In this document: positions 6,650 to 16,983 of the stretch, piece after piece | Layout: each line of letters begins with the position of its first letter | Numbering within the stretch: position 1 is the stretch's first letter | Assembly: GCF_001976065.1 (NCBI RefSeq) | Contig: NZ_MNAH01000003.1 | Span: 1-64,000 of the forward strand | Direction: 5' to 3' | Origin: Pseudomonas putida | GTDB lineage: Bacteria > Pseudomonadota > Gammaproteobacteria > Pseudomonadales > Pseudomonadaceae | Length of the DNA: 64,000 bases | Position numbers and translations under genes: made by a program | The notes under the pieces: model-generated | The model's input: only the letters and a program-made list of their open reading frames with translations | Database searches by the model: none | Told to the model about the DNA's origin: nothing

Positions 6650-8836
6650 ATGAATGGTTTGAAAATCGCAGCAAGCGATGCCGTTCTAGATTGCTTCCAT
6701 ACCTCCCGCCCGATCGTTGCCCTTGATCACACCGACTTTACCGATGTTGCCGCCGCGGTACTGACCGTCGACGATGTCATGGGCGGCGCGCTGGATGCCA
6801 TTCACCGAACGGGTTTCGACATCCCACTGTTCCTCGTGATTCCGCGCGCAGGCGCCGGCAATCGGGCGCTGGATATCTACAAGCGCCTGCACGAGGTGAT
6901 CCTGCTGGTCAACGGGGTGTTTGACCTCTCCAGCTACAATGCCGAGTACTACGGCAACCAACTTGAAACAGCCGCCAAGGCCTATGAAGAAAACCTGTTG
7001 CCGCCCTTCTTCGACGCCCTCAAGCACTACACCGAGGCCGGCAATGCGACCTTCGCCTGCCCCGGCCACCAGGGCGGCCAATTTTTTCGCAAGCACCCCG
7101 CCGGCCGCCAGTTCTTCGATTTCTTCGGCGAAACCCTGTTCCGCGCCGACCTGTGCAACGCCGACGTCAAGCTCGGCGACCTGCTGATCCACGAAGGCCC
7201 GGCCCTGCTGGCGCAAAAGCATGCCGCCAGCGTGTTCAACGCCGACAAGACCTACTTTGTGCTCAACGGCACATCAGCCTCGAACAAGGTGGTCACCAAC
7301 GCGCTGCTGACGCCCGGCGACCTGGTGCTGTTCGACCGCAACAACCATAAATCCAACCATCAGGGGGCTTTGCTCCAGGCTGGTGCCACGCCGGTGTACC
7401 TGGAAACCGCGCGCAACCCCTACGGCTTCATCGGCGGCATCGATGCCCATTGCTTTGAAGAAGACTACCTGCGTGAGTTGATCAAGGAAGTTGCCCCGGA
7501 CAAGGCTGAGTTACCACGCCCATTTCGCCTGGCAATCATCCAGCTGGGCACCTATGACGGCACCATCTACAACGCCCGCCAGGTGGTCGACCGCATCGGC
7601 AAGCTGTGCGACTACATCCTGTTCGACTCGGCGTGGGTGGGCTACGAACAGTTCATCCCGATGATGAAGGATTGCTCGCCCATGCTGTTGGACCTGGGCG
7701 AAGAGGATCCGGGGATTTTCGTCACTCAATCGGTGCACAAACAACAGGCCGGTTTCTCCCAGGCCTCGCAGATCCACAAGAAAGACCGCCACATCAAGGG
7801 CCAGGCGCGTTACTGCAATCACGCGCGGTTAAACAACGCGTTCATGGCCCAGGCCTCCACCAGCCCGTTCTACCCGCTGTTCGCCTCGCTGGATGTGAAT
7901 GCGCGCATCCATGCCGGTCGCAGTGGCTTGCGCCTGTGGGAAGACTGCGTGAAGTTCGGCATCAACGCGCGCAAGCTGATCCTGGAAGCCTGCACCCTGG
8001 TGCGCCCCTTCGTGCCGGAAACCATCGACGGCCGCCCCTGGCAGGACCACCCCACCGACGCCATCGCCAGCGACCTGCGCTTCTTCGAGTTCCATCCCAA
8101 GGATCGTTGGCACGCCTTCCCCGGCTATGCCGACAAGCAATATTTCATCGACCCCTGCAAGCTGTTGTTTACCACCCCCGGCATCGACCCGATTGACGGC
8201 AGTTACACCGACTTCGGCATTCACGCCGGCATCCTGGCCAACTTCCTGCGCCAGAACGGCATCGTGCCGGAGAAGTGCGACCTCAACTCGATTTTGTTCC
8301 TGCTCACGCCCGCCGAAGACTGGGCGAAGATGAGCCATCTGGCCGCGCAACTGGCGCGCTTCGAGCAGTTCCTCAGCGATGATGCGCCCATGAGCCGGGT
8401 GCTGCCGGCCATCTACGCGCGCTATGAAGAGCGCTACCGCCACTACACGATCCGCCAGCTCTGCCAGGAAATGCACGACCTCTATCGCAGCCACAACGTG
8501 CAGCAGTTGCAGAAAGACATGTTCCGCAAGGCGCACTTCCCGAAAAAAGCCATGAACCCGCAACAGGCGCAGATCGAATACATCCGCGGCAATGTCGAGC
8601 TGGTCGCGCTGGCCGATGCCGATGGCCGTATCGCTGCCGAAGGCGCGCTGCCCTATCCACCCGGTGTGTTGTGCGTGGTACCGGGGGAAATCTGGGGTGG
8701 CGCGGTGCTCAAATATTTCCTCGCGCTCGAGGATGGCATCAACGCCTTGCCCGGCTTCACGCCGGAATTGCAAGGCGTGTACCTGAAAGAAGAAGGCGGG
8801 CGTATTCGCGCTTATGGATACGTGCTCAAGGCCTGA
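6650..8836 (+). CDS. speF: Ornithine decarboxylase (SpeC/SpeF type)
   Basis: A 728-residue PLP-dependent decarboxylase that converts ornithine to putrescine and CO2, consuming a proton. It matches the enteric SpeF/SpeC proteins over its whole length: a wing domain (1-110), the PLP domain with FACPGHQGGQFFRKHPAG and FNADKTYFVLNGTS, the Schiff-base lysine K364 in SVHKQQAGF, and the C-terminal domain with LPYPPGVLCVVPGE. Length agrees with E. coli SpeF (732). It is followed 55 bases later by a PotE-type antiporter and then a periplasmic binding protein, so it is probably the inducible, acid-stress form rather than the purely biosynthetic one. Pseudomonads also make putrescine from arginine, so this is likely accessory. 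Symbol speF versus speC is a judgement from context. Confidence 0.93.
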   Translation: MNGLKIAASDAVLDCFHTSRPIVALDHTDFTDVAAAVLTVDDVMGGALDAIHRTGFDIPLFLVIPRAGAGNRALDIYKRLHEVILLVNGVFDLSSYNAEYYGNQLETAAKAYEENLLPPFFDALKHYTEAGNATFACPGHQGGQFFRKHPAGRQFFDFFGETLFRADLCNADVKLGDLLIHEGPALLAQKHAASVFNADKTYFVLNGTSASNKVVTNALLTPGDLVLFDRNNHKSNHQGALLQAGATPVYLETARNPYGFIGGIDAHCFEEDYLRELIKEVAPDKAELPRPFRLAIIQLGTYDGTIYNARQVVDRIGKLCDYILFDSAWVGYEQFIPMMKDCSPMLLDLGEEDPGIFVTQSVHKQQAGFSQASQIHKKDRHIKGQARYCNHARLNNAFMAQASTSPFYPLFASLDVNARIHAGRSGLRLWEDCVKFGINARKLILEACTLVRPFVPETIDGRPWQDHPTDAIASDLRFFEFHPKDRWHAFPGYADKQYFIDPCKLLFTTPGIDPIDGSYTDFGIHAGILANFLRQNGIVPEKCDLNSILFLLTPAEDWAKMSHLAAQLARFEQFLSDDAPMSRVLPAIYARYEERYRHYTIRQLCQEMHDLYRSHNVQQLQKDMFRKAHFPKKAMNPQQAQIEYIRGNVELVALADADGRIAAEGALPYPPGVLCVVPGEIWGGAVLKYFLALEDGINALPGFTPELQGVYLKEEGGRIRAYGYVLKA

Positions 8837-8891
8837 TCCGCGCCCCATTCAAAGATCAGCGTTTCCTGCGACTTACAGCAAGGAGTGTGCG

Positions 8892-10232
8892 ATGGCAGAT
8901 TCAAGCAAGAAAATGGGCCTGATGGGGCTCACCACCCTGGTCACGGTCAACATGATGGGGTCAGGCATCATCATGCTCCCCACCAACATGGCCCAACTCG
9001 GTGCCGTCTCGTTGTTGTCGTGGATTTTCACGGCGATCGGCTCGATGGCCATCGCCTACTGCTTCGCCCAGTGCGGGGTGTTCTGCTCACGCTCCGGCGG
9101 CTTGTCCGCCTACACTGAAGAAGCTCATGCGAAGTCGGGGTTCTTCCTCTGCTCGTACCTGTACTTCCTGTCCCTGGCCATCGCCAACGTCGCCGTCGCC
9201 ATCTCGGCGGTCGGCTACATGAGCGCCTTCCTGCCCTGGCTGAGCACGGGGGCCATCCCGCTGTTCGTCGGCACGGTCGGGCTGATCTGGATCACCATCA
9301 TCGCCAACTTCGGTGGCCCGAGCATCACCGGCAAGATCGGCGCGATCACCGTATGGGGCGTGATCATTCCGGTGGCGGGCCTGTGCATCATCGGCTGGTT
9401 CTGGTTCGACGCCAAGGTGCTGGAAGCTGCCTGGAACCCCAACAACCTGGCGATCTCCGAAGCCATCGGCAAAGCCATCCCCCTGACCCTGTGGGCCTTC
9501 CTCGGCATGGAATCGGCCGCCCAGGCCACCGATGCAGTGGAGAACCCCAAGCGCAACGTGCCGCTGGCCTGCCTGTTCGGCACCCTCGGTGCCGCCACGG
9601 TCTATGTGCTGTCGACCACGGTGATCCAGGGCATCATTCCCAACGCCGAACTGGCCAACTCCTCGGCGCCTTTCGCGCTGGTCTACGCGAAGATGTTCAG
9701 CCCTCTGGTGGGTAACATCGTGATGGCATTGGCGGTCATGGCTTGCATCGGCTCGCTGCTGGGCTGGCAATTCACCCTGGCCCAGACCGCGAAGATGACC
9801 GCCGACCAGAACCTGTTCCTCAAGCTGTTCAGCAAAGTCAACGCCAGCGATGCGCCCGTGATCGGCATGATCGTCTGCGGCGTGCTGCAAACGCTCATGG
9901 CCGTGTCGACCATCTCTCCCGATGCCGCTGCACAGTTCAGCAAACTGGTGAGCCTGGCGGCAGTGACCAACCTGATCCCCTACATCACGGCGCTGACAGG
10001 CTTGCTGGTGATCATGCACAAGGCCCAGGTGGGGCCCGCGGTGTACTCGCGCAACGTGGTGGTGCTGCTGATCGCGGTGGCCTACTCGTTGTATGCGCTC
10101 TACGCCTGCGGCAAGGATGCGGTACTGGGCGGCACGCTGGTACTCGCCTTTGGTTACCTGCTCTATGGCTTCCTCGCCAAGCGTTTCGTCGACGCGCCAA
10201 GCGTTGCCCAGGTCAGGACCGGCAATGTTTAG
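8892..10232 (+). CDS. potE: PotE-type putrescine/ornithine antiporter
   Basis: A 446-residue inner-membrane transporter of the APC superfamily with about 12 hydrophobic segments. Key family features are the start GLTTLVTVNMMGSGIIMLP with the GSGI unwound helix of the substrate site, the FLGMESAAQATDAVENPKRNVP segment, and the C-terminal hydrophobic hairpins. PotE exchanges external ornithine for internal putrescine (length in E. coli 439). The ATG at 8892 follows AAGGAG; the open frame upstream overlaps the decarboxylase end and is not used. Its position directly after the decarboxylase makes the ornithine/putrescine assignment strong, although closely related antiporters use arginine/agmatine or lysine/cadaverine. 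Confidence 0.9.
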   Translation: MADSSKKMGLMGLTTLVTVNMMGSGIIMLPTNMAQLGAVSLLSWIFTAIGSMAIAYCFAQCGVFCSRSGGLSAYTEEAHAKSGFFLCSYLYFLSLAIANVAVAISAVGYMSAFLPWLSTGAIPLFVGTVGLIWITIIANFGGPSITGKIGAITVWGVIIPVAGLCIIGWFWFDAKVLEAAWNPNNLAISEAIGKAIPLTLWAFLGMESAAQATDAVENPKRNVPLACLFGTLGAATVYVLSTTVIQGIIPNAELANSSAPFALVYAKMFSPLVGNIVMALAVMACIGSLLGWQFTLAQTAKMTADQNLFLKLFSKVNASDAPVIGMIVCGVLQTLMAVSTISPDAAAQFSKLVSLAAVTNLIPYITALTGLLVIMHKAQVGPAVYSRNVVVLLIAVAYSLYALYACGKDAVLGGTLVLAFGYLLYGFLAKRFVDAPSVAQVRTGNV

Positions 10233-10278
10233 GCATGGCAATCAGGACTGCTCAGACTTGTACACGGGGAATCCGGAC

Positions 10279-11184
10279 ATGAACGTATCATTTGCAAAAA
10301 CCACTCGCCTGCTGCTTGCCCTGGTGTTCACCGCGCTGCCGATCGTGGTGAGTGCCAACACCCTGGAGCGCATACGCACCAGTAATGCCTTCACCCTGGG
10401 TTACGTGCCGGACCTGTCGCCCTTCAGCGTTCAGGAAGGTGACAAAGCCAGCGGCTATGCCATCGACCTGTGCCTGAAGATCGCCGACAAGCTCAAGACC
10501 GAGCTCAACCTGCCCAACCTGCAGGTCCGCTACCAGCCCGTCTCGGTCGCCGAAGAGACCAGCGCGGTGAAGCTGGGCAAGGTCGACATCCTCTGCACGC
10601 CGACTCCGCCTACCCTCGAAGGGCGCAAGACGATCAGCTACTCGATACCGGTGTATACCGCCGGCCTCTCGGTACTGGTGCGCAAGGATGCCGCCGAACC
10701 GCTGCTCAACGCACTCAACGGCAAGGAGGCCAACCCCGGCCCGACCTGGCGGGCGACCATCAACCGCGGCCTGGCCAACCAGACCTACGCCACCATCGAG
10801 GGCGGTGTAACCGAAGACTGGATTCGTGAACGGATGCGCATGCTTGGCGTGATCGCTTCGCTGGTGACCGTGGCCAACACCGAAGAAGGTGCCAAACTGG
10901 TGGCCGCGCGCAAGGCCGATGCCTTCTTCGCCGAACGCATACTCTTGAAAAACCTGGTGGCCAAAGGGAACGCCAACAATGACCTGATGGTCCTGGACCG
11001 CATCTTCGAGTTCGCCCCGGTGGCGATGATCGTCGAGCGCGGTGACGAAGACTTCCGCCTCCTGGTCGATATGGCCTTGAGCGAGGCTTACCGTTCCGGC
11101 GCCATCGAGAAGGCATACGACCAGTACCTGGGCGGGATCAACGAGACGATGAAAAAGCTGTTCCGGGTGTATGCGCTGCCTTGA
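10279..11184 (+). CDS. Periplasmic amino-acid-binding protein (SBP family 3)
   Basis: A 301-residue protein with a signal peptide (MNVSFAKTTRLLLALVFTALPIVVSA) and a full type-3 solute-binding fold: LGYVPDLSPFSVQEGDKASGYAIDLCLKI, the ligand-contact stretch VDILCTPTPPTLEGRKTISYSIPVY, and the C-terminal FAPVAMIVERGDEDFRLLVD. Such proteins feed ABC transporters or sensor kinases, but no ABC permease or ATPase is nearby. It lies 46 bases after potE and probably belongs to the same operon, so an ornithine- or polyamine-related ligand is suggested. Substrate and partner are not shown by the sequence. The ATG at 10279 is the start that gives a normal signal peptide. Confidence 0.85.
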   Translation: MNVSFAKTTRLLLALVFTALPIVVSANTLERIRTSNAFTLGYVPDLSPFSVQEGDKASGYAIDLCLKIADKLKTELNLPNLQVRYQPVSVAEETSAVKLGKVDILCTPTPPTLEGRKTISYSIPVYTAGLSVLVRKDAAEPLLNALNGKEANPGPTWRATINRGLANQTYATIEGGVTEDWIRERMRMLGVIASLVTVANTEEGAKLVAARKADAFFAERILLKNLVAKGNANNDLMVLDRIFEFAPVAMIVERGDEDFRLLVDMALSEAYRSGAIEKAYDQYLGGINETMKKLFRVYALP

Positions 11185-11190
11185 GGAGGG

Positions 11191-11976
11191 TCAGAACGCC
11201 AGTTTGTAGCCGATCACTACCAGCATCGTTGCCAGGCAAGGGCGCAGCAGTTCATCGGAGATGCGTCCGGTCAGGTGGCTGCCCAGGTAAATCCCCGGCA
11301 GCGAACCGACCAGCAGGTAGCCGAGCACGTGCCAGTCCATGTTGCCCATGCTCGCATGGCCAAGTCCGGCGACCAGGGTCAGCGGCACGGCGTGGGCGAT
11401 TTCGGTGCCGACCAGGCGGCGGGTCGGCAGCAGCGGATAGAGGATGAACAATGCCACGGTGCCCAGGGCACCCGCGCCGATGGAGGTCAAGGCGACCATC
11501 GTGCCCAGGACCAGGCCGGTGATCACGGTCAGGACGTTGAGACGCACACCGCTGGGGTTGTAGTTGCCGCCGGCGCGCTTGTGGGCGAAATCGAGCAGGC
11601 GTTTCTTGAACAGGATCGCCAACGCCGTGGCGAACAGGACAAAGCCCAACGCCTGCTTGATGATCGCGTTCATCGCGTCGGGGGCCGAATGCAGACTGCT
11701 GAGGAACCACAAGGTCAATGCCACCGCCGGCACGCTGCCGAGGGTCAGCCAACCGGTGATCGGCCAGTCGATATTGTTGTTCTTCCTGTGGACCAGGACG
11801 CCACTGGATTTGGTGATGGCCGCGTACAGCAGATCGGTGCCGACCGCAGTTGCCGGGTTGATGCCGAACCATAGCAGGATAGGCGTCATCAACGACCCGC
11901 CACCGACGCCCGTCATGCCGACGATAAAGCCGACCACAAGCCCGGCCACGACCAACCCGATATTCAACAGATCCAT
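11191..11976 (-). CDS. TauE/SafE (TSUP) family transporter
   Basis: A 261-residue membrane protein with about eight hydrophobic segments, of the TSUP family that exports sulfite or related organosulfur anions. The duplicated family motif is visible: VVGFIVGMTGVGGGSLMTPILL with GINPATAVGTDLLYAA near the N-terminus, and GTMVALTSIGAGALGTVALFILYP with GTEIAHAVPLT in the second half. The gene converges with the binding-protein gene, six bases apart. It starts at 11976; a longer frame runs into the next gene upstream and is rejected. The substrate is unknown. Confidence 0.87.
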   Translation of the reverse strand: MDLLNIGLVVAGLVVGFIVGMTGVGGGSLMTPILLWFGINPATAVGTDLLYAAITKSSGVLVHRKNNNIDWPITGWLTLGSVPAVALTLWFLSSLHSAPDAMNAIIKQALGFVLFATALAILFKKRLLDFAHKRAGGNYNPSGVRLNVLTVITGLVLGTMVALTSIGAGALGTVALFILYPLLPTRRLVGTEIAHAVPLTLVAGLGHASMGNMDWHVLGYLLVGSLPGIYLGSHLTGRISDELLRPCLATMLVVIGYKLAF

Positions 11977-12098
11977 TGATACATCCACAAGACCGCAGGG
12001 GGAAATCTGGCCCGCAGCATAGCGACATTTCTTATAACCAGTTATATCGATGCGATCTATCTTTATGCCCTGAATCGCGAGCGGGTCGCTTCGGCAGA

Positions 12099-12845
12099 TC
12101 ATTGCACCGGAAGGAAATTCATCAACAGCAGGCTCTGTGCATAATTCAAGCCGATCCGCCGGTAGCGTTCGTCGAGCATCTGGGTCAGCAGATCCAGGCG
12201 CGCGACGATCTTGCCGAACTCCACGGCGAAACTCAGGTTGCTGCCCTCCTCCGAGATCTCGTTGGAGAACAACATGGGCTGGCCGTCCTTGTTCTGTCGC
12301 TGACTGAGAATCCAGGTGGCGATTTCGATGTTGCGCGCGGCATTGTTGACGAACGTCGGGTTGATCGCGTCCGTCATGTAGAACTCCAGTCGACTGCCGT
12401 GGGCGGTCACCAGCATGCTGCCGATGGCATAGATGAACGCCCCGACCCGATCGCCGAGAAACTCCGGGCTCATGGCAAACCGCAATGCCGCCAGATCCTT
12501 CTTGCCCCCCAGCGTGGGCAACGGCTGCTGCTGTTCAATGGCCATGCGCACCTGCTTGCCTGCGGTTCGGGCGTCGAGGAAGCCGGATTTTTTCAACTCG
12601 TCGGGGTTGCGCAGGTACAGCTTGCCCATCAGCAGGTAAAGGCTGTCGAGGTTGTCGCGCATGGCCAGCGTGGCCATGCGGTCGACGCTGGTCTGCAGGA
12701 ACTCCTGGGGTTTGCCTTCGCGTATCTGGCTGAACAGGTCGTTGCCTGGCTGGTGGCTGCAACCGCTGAGCACCAGCGACAGACCGGCCAGCAGCAGGCG
12801 ATGGCGACGGATGGAGCGGACAATGTGGGGTGAAACTCGAGCCAT
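12099..12845 (-). CDS. Predicted lipoprotein of unknown function
   Basis: A 248-residue protein with a lipoprotein signal: RRHRLLLAGLSLVLSGC puts the modified cysteine near residue 29. The mature part is helical and soluble, with conserved-looking blocks DNLDSLYLLMGKLYLRNPDELKKSG and AFIYAIGSMLVTAHGSRLEFYMTD. It resembles hypothetical outer-membrane lipoproteins of Pseudomonas, but I cannot name a family. The start at 12845 (MARVSPHIVRS) gives the lipobox a usual position. It may be cotranscribed with the TSUP gene, whose start is 122 bases downstream. Confidence 0.7.
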   Translation of the reverse strand: MARVSPHIVRSIRRHRLLLAGLSLVLSGCSHQPGNDLFSQIREGKPQEFLQTSVDRMATLAMRDNLDSLYLLMGKLYLRNPDELKKSGFLDARTAGKQVRMAIEQQQPLPTLGGKKDLAALRFAMSPEFLGDRVGAFIYAIGSMLVTAHGSRLEFYMTDAINPTFVNNAARNIEIATWILSQRQNKDGQPMLFSNEISEEGSNLSFAVEFGKIVARLDLLTQMLDERYRRIGLNYAQSLLLMNFLPVQ

Positions 12846-13048
12846 GGGCGTTGAACTTGGGCATGGGCCGGCGGTGGGGATCGCCGTCGGCTGGCAATGG
12901 ATAGAGCCGGTAGATGGGGAAAAGTGCGGTGGCGAGGGTTGATAATCGATCACCGGTTCCCAACAGGGGCACACGTACGCATCCCATCAAGCCGGCCGCC
13001 TCGCTCTGGCTAAGGCCGGGTGGAGGTTCTGCCCAGCGCGGCGGGCCC

Positions 13049-13219
13049 TGTAGGAGCAAGCTTGCTCGCGAAAAACCTGAGAACACCACGGGGTGTCAGG
13101 CCCACCGCGTCATCGTTGACCTCCATCGCGAGCAGGCTCGCTCCCACGGTAGATCGGGTACAGCCGCGAATGATTGGTCGAACTTGAGGACGCCTTCGCT
13201 GGCGAGCCAGCTCCTACAG
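13049..13219. repeat. REP cluster (three REP cores)
   Basis: Three REP-type cores lie in the 440-base gap before the aldo-keto reductase. The first, TGTAGGAGCAAGCTTGCTCG (13049 on), faces an inverted second, TCGCGAGCAGGCTCGCTCCC (ending 13147). A third inverted core, GCGAGCCAGCTCCTACAG, ends at 13219. The rest of the gap (12846-13048) shows no gene. Confidence 0.85.
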
Positions 13220-13286
13220 GGGATCGCGATGGAACCTGAGGGCCTATCCTGATGCCAACTGCAATAATGACCAGAAGGAGTCAAGC

Positions 13287-14108
13287 ATGCGCACCCAGCA
13301 ATTGGCCGGTAGCCAAGTGCCCGTCATCGGCCAGGGCACCTGGCAAATGGGCGAAGACCGCGCCCGCCATCACGAGGAAGTCGCCGCCCTGCGCCTGGGT
13401 ATCGACCTGGGCATGACCCTGATCGATACCGCTGAAATGTATGCCGAAGGCGGCGCCGAGCTCGTGGTGGGTGAGGCCATCGCCGGCCAGCGCGATCGGG
13501 TGTTTCTCGTCAGCAAGGTCTACCCGCACAATGCCAGCCGCCAGGGCATTCCCCAGGCGTGCGAGCGCAGCCTGCGCCGGATGAAGACCGAGAGCATCGA
13601 TCTGTACTTGCTGCACTGGCGTGGCCAGTTTCCCCTGGAAGAAACGGTAGAGGCGTTCGAACGCCTGCGTGAAGCCGGCAAGATAGGCCGTTGGGGGGTG
13701 TCCAACCTTGATCTCGACGACCTGCAAGCGCTCTCAAACAAGGACTGCGCCACCAATCAGGTGCTCTACAACCTGGAGCAACGCGGCATAGAATTCGATC
13801 TCTTGCCCTGGTGCAAGGAACACGGGATGCCGGTCATGGCCTATTGTCCAATCGGCCAGGCAGGAAAAATGCTGGGCAATGCTACGCTCAAACAAGTAGC
13901 TGCCCGCCACGACGCCACGCCTGCCCAGGTCTCGCTGGCATGGCTGCTGCGCCAGGACGGCGTGATCGCCATCCCCAAGGCTGTCCGCCCCGAACACGTA
14001 CGACTCAATGCACAGGCGGCGCAGTTGAAGCTGGAGGCTGGGGATCTGGAGGCGCTGGACCAAGCGTTTCAGGCGCCCAAACGCAAGCAGCGGTTGGCCA
14101 TGGTCTAA
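13287..14108 (+). CDS. Aldo/keto reductase
   Basis: A 273-residue NADPH-dependent oxidoreductase of the AKR superfamily. The catalytic tetrad is complete: D47 and Y52 in LIDTAEMYAEGGAE, K77 in FLVSKVYP and H110 in DLYLLHWRG. The cofactor-binding C-terminus has IAIPKAVRPEHVRLN. The protein resembles the YeaE-type small-aldehyde reductases (methylglyoxal and similar carbonyls); the physiological substrate is not known. An AAGGAG lies nine bases before the ATG. Transcribed towards the DUF1810 gene, 27 bases away, with which it may form an operon. Confidence 0.9.
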   Translation: MRTQQLAGSQVPVIGQGTWQMGEDRARHHEEVAALRLGIDLGMTLIDTAEMYAEGGAELVVGEAIAGQRDRVFLVSKVYPHNASRQGIPQACERSLRRMKTESIDLYLLHWRGQFPLEETVEAFERLREAGKIGRWGVSNLDLDDLQALSNKDCATNQVLYNLEQRGIEFDLLPWCKEHGMPVMAYCPIGQAGKMLGNATLKQVAARHDATPAQVSLAWLLRQDGVIAIPKAVRPEHVRLNAQAAQLKLEAGDLEALDQAFQAPKRKQRLAMV

Positions 14109-14135
14109 GCCATCGCGGTGACAGAGGGCTTCGAT

Positions 14136-14606
14136 ATGAGAAGCACCGATCATCCGGACGTCTTTAACCTGCAACGCTTTATCCAAGCGCAAAACCCGGT
14201 GTTCGGCCGGGTTCAAGCCGAACTGGACGCTGGCCACAAGCGCAGTCACTGGATGTGGTTCATTTTTCCGCAATTTGCCGGACTGGGTGACAGCGACATG
14301 TCACGCCGCTTCGCGATCCGCTCCCGACAGGAAGCACAGGCCTACCTCGACCATCCGCTGCTGGGTGCACGGCTGAAGACTTGTACCCAGCAAGTGCTGG
14401 ACATCGAGCAACGCTCGGTGGCGGCGATTTTCGGCCATCCCGACGACCTGAAGTTTCGCTCCTCGATGACGTTGTTCGCCCAGGTCGCCGACGACGACAG
14501 CCTCTTTCATCAAGCCTTGAACCAGTACTTTCACGGCATCGTGGATGACTGGACCTTGTCGCTGATGGACTCAAAACAAGCCCAGTTGCCCCCCCACCAG
14601 GGTTGA
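14136..14606 (+). CDS. DUF1810 family protein
   Basis: A 156-residue soluble protein of the DUF1810 family. The conserved family start [21 protein letters not shown] is followed by [17 protein letters not shown] and [10 protein letters not shown], and the C-terminal part has [18 protein letters not shown]. Family members are calpastatin-like in name only and have no established function. The ATG at 14136 has AGAGGG upstream and fits the family length; a GTG at 14118 is possible. The 3' end overlaps the polB 3' end by 36 bases on the opposite strand. Confidence 0.85.
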   Translation: MRSTDHPDVFNLQRFIQAQNPVFGRVQAELDAGHKRSHWMWFIFPQFAGLGDSDMSRRFAIRSRQEAQAYLDHPLLGARLKTCTQQVLDIEQRSVAAIFGHPDDLKFRSSMTLFAQVADDDSLFHQALNQYFHGIVDDWTLSLMDSKQAQLPPHQG

Positions 14607-16934
14607 GAAATCGTCGTCGACGAACGGCAGGATCGCGTCCGCCACCGGTTGCAGTTGCCGGCTGATGTAGTGGTCGTAATCGATCGGCGCACTGCGGATT
14701 TCCAGTGGCTCCGGGCCGGCGACCGTGATCACATAGCTGATCCAGCCGCCATTCTGATACTGCCGCGGGCGGCCCTGGCGATCGTTGTAATCGTCGGCAA
14801 TCCGCGCCGCCCGCACATGGGGCGGGACGTTGCGCTGGTAGTCGTCCAGCGTGCGGCGCAGGCGCTTGCGATAGATCAGGCGCTCGTCGAACTCCCCGGC
14901 CAGGGTCTTGCGTACGTACTCGCGCACATAGTCCTGGTAGGGCTTGCGCTGGAAGATCAGCGAATACAGCTCCTGCTGGAATTGCCGGGCCAGCAGCGAC
15001 CAGTCGGTGCGCACGGTTTCCAGGCCCTTGTAGATCATCTCGTCGCTGCCATCGGCGCGCGTGACCAACCCCGCATATCGCTTCTTGCTGCCCTCCTCCG
15101 CGCCGCGGATGGTCGGCATGAGGAAACGTTTGTAGTGGGTTTCGTATTGCAGTTCCAGCACGCTTTGCAGGCCATACGCTTCACGCACGTGCTCACGCCA
15201 CCACTGGTTGACGTGATCGACCAGCGCGCGACCGATCTGTGCAGCTTCCTGCTGGCCGTGGGCGCGCCGCAGCCAGACGAAGGTCGAGTCGGTGTCGCCG
15301 TAGATCACCGTGTGGCCCTGGGCTTCGATCAGCTCACGGGTGCGCAGCATGATCTCGTGGCCGCGCAAGGTAATGGATGACGCCAGGCGCGTGTCGAAGA
15401 AGCGGCAGCCACTGGAACCCAACACGCCGTAGAACGCGTTCATGATGATCTTCAGCGCCTGGGACAGCGGGGCGTTGTGCTCGCGCTTGGCGGTTTCCCG
15501 GCCTTCGGCGACGCGGGCGACGATGGCGGGCAGGCAATGCCGGGTGCGGGAGAACCGCGCCCCGCGAAAACCCGGTACCGAGTCCTGGTCATCCGGGTGC
15601 TTGAGTCCTTCGATCAGGCCCACCGGGTCAATGAGGAAGGTGCGGATGATCGACGGGTAGAGGCTTTTGTAATCGAACACCAGCACCGACTCGTACAGCC
15701 CCGGCTGCGAGTCCATGACAAAACCGCCGGGGCTGGCTTGCGCCGGCTTGCTGCCAAGGTTGGGCGCGACGAAGCCCTGGCGGTGCATCAGCGGCATGTA
15801 GAGGTGGGTGAACGCCGCTACCGAGCCGCCCATGCGATCGGCCGGCAGCCCGGTGACACTGGCCCGCTCGAGCAGGAACTTGAGCAATTCGGTCTTGGCG
15901 AAGATCCGCGTGACCAGCTCGCAGTCCTTGAGGTTGTACTTGGCCAGCGCCGGTTTGTCCTCGGCGAACATGCGGTTGATTTCATCCATGCGCTGGTAGG
16001 GGTTATCGATAGACTTGCCTTCGCCCAGCAGGGTTTGCGCGACGTTTTCCAGGCTGAACGAGGGGAAGCTCCAGGTCGCCGAACGCAGGGATTCGATGCC
16101 GTCGATGATCAGCCGGCCGGCGGCGGATGCAAAATAGTGGTTGCCGCTGCCGTGTTCGCGCCACTGCATCTCCTCGCCGCCGCGTCCCAGCTTCAGCGGC
16201 ACGGCCAGGCGCCGGGCGTGTTCATGCAGCACCCGCAGGTCGAATTGCACGACGTTCCAGCCGATGATCGCGTCGGGGTCGTGGCGGGCGAACCATTCAT
16301 TGAGCTTTTTCAGCAGCTGGGTGCGCGACTCGCAGTATTCGAGCTGGAAATCCACCGAGCTGTCGTCGCCATTGGGCGGGCCGAGCATATACACCTGACG
16401 CTCACCGCAGCCTTCCAGGGCGATGGAATACAACTCGGCCTGGGCGGTGGTTTCGATGTCCAGGGACACCAGTTTCAGGCTGGGTCGGTAGTCGGGGTCG
16501 GGTTTCATCTGCGCATCGACCAGCAGGCCATCGGCCCCCGGTGTGCCGCCAAAGCGTACCGGCGCGGTGATGAACCGCTCCATCATGTAGCGCTCCGGCG
16601 GGCGCACATCGGCCTCGTACACCTCGACGCCCGCCCGGCGCAGCGCGGTTTCCAGGCGCATCAGTTGCCCGTGCTGGCGGCAATACAGGCCAAGCACCGG
16701 GCGATGTTCGAAGTCCAGCAGGGCCAGGGCCTTGAGTTCGACGTGGTGTTCATCGCGCAACAACGCTTCGGCCTGCTCGCGCTGGTCGGCCGGGATGAAC
16801 GCCACCGACGACTGATGAGGCAGGCGGATGCGCCGGGGACCGTTGTCGGTCGCCAGCCAGAACTCGACTTCGGTGCCCGCCGGTGTGTCACGCCAATGCC
16901 GGGTCAGGACGAAGCCCTGGGGTAAATCCACCAC
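14571..16934 (-). CDS. polB: DNA polymerase II (family B)
   Basis: A 787-residue family B DNA polymerase with 3'-5' exonuclease, used in translesion and repair synthesis. It parallels E. coli PolB (783 residues) from the start, [27 protein letters not shown]. The exonuclease motif [10 protein letters not shown] and [11 protein letters not shown], the polymerase motifs [28 protein letters not shown] and the catalytic YGDTDSTF are all present. A GAGG six bases before the GTG at 16934 supports that start; the next GTG at 16931 is an alternative, and the ATG at 17054 lies in unrelated sequence. In E. coli the gene belongs to the SOS regulon, but I see no LexA box here. Confidence 0.95.
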   Translation of the reverse strand: MVDLPQGFVLTRHWRDTPAGTEVEFWLATDNGPRRIRLPHQSSVAFIPADQREQAEALLRDEHHVELKALALLDFEHRPVLGLYCRQHGQLMRLETALRRAGVEVYEADVRPPERYMMERFITAPVRFGGTPGADGLLVDAQMKPDPDYRPSLKLVSLDIETTAQAELYSIALEGCGERQVYMLGPPNGDDSSVDFQLEYCESRTQLLKKLNEWFARHDPDAIIGWNVVQFDLRVLHEHARRLAVPLKLGRGGEEMQWREHGSGNHYFASAAGRLIIDGIESLRSATWSFPSFSLENVAQTLLGEGKSIDNPYQRMDEINRMFAEDKPALAKYNLKDCELVTRIFAKTELLKFLLERASVTGLPADRMGGSVAAFTHLYMPLMHRQGFVAPNLGSKPAQASPGGFVMDSQPGLYESVLVFDYKSLYPSIIRTFLIDPVGLIEGLKHPDDQDSVPGFRGARFSRTRHCLPAIVARVAEGRETAKREHNAPLSQALKIIMNAFYGVLGSSGCRFFDTRLASSITLRGHEIMLRTRELIEAQGHTVIYGDTDSTFVWLRRAHGQQEAAQIGRALVDHVNQWWREHVREAYGLQSVLELQYETHYKRFLMPTIRGAEEGSKKRYAGLVTRADGSDEMIYKGLETVRTDWSLLARQFQQELYSLIFQRKPYQDYVREYVRKTLAGEFDERLIYRKRLRRTLDDYQRNVPPHVRAARIADDYNDRQGRPRQYQNGGWISYVITVAGPEPLEIRSAPIDYDHYISRQLQPVADAILPFVDDDFSTLVGGQLGLF

Positions 16935-16983
16935 TGCAAACCTCAACGTTGATTCAGAAGGTGATTCTACGCGCCATCCACGG

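Noticed and set aside
9087..10241. 384-codon open frame on the minus strand inside potE
   Set aside because: It is antisense to a clear transporter gene; its product is low-complexity, rich in R, H, G and Q, and has no family resemblance.
15477..16925. 482-codon open frame on the plus strand inside polB
   Set aside because: It is the complementary frame of a complete family B polymerase with all motifs.
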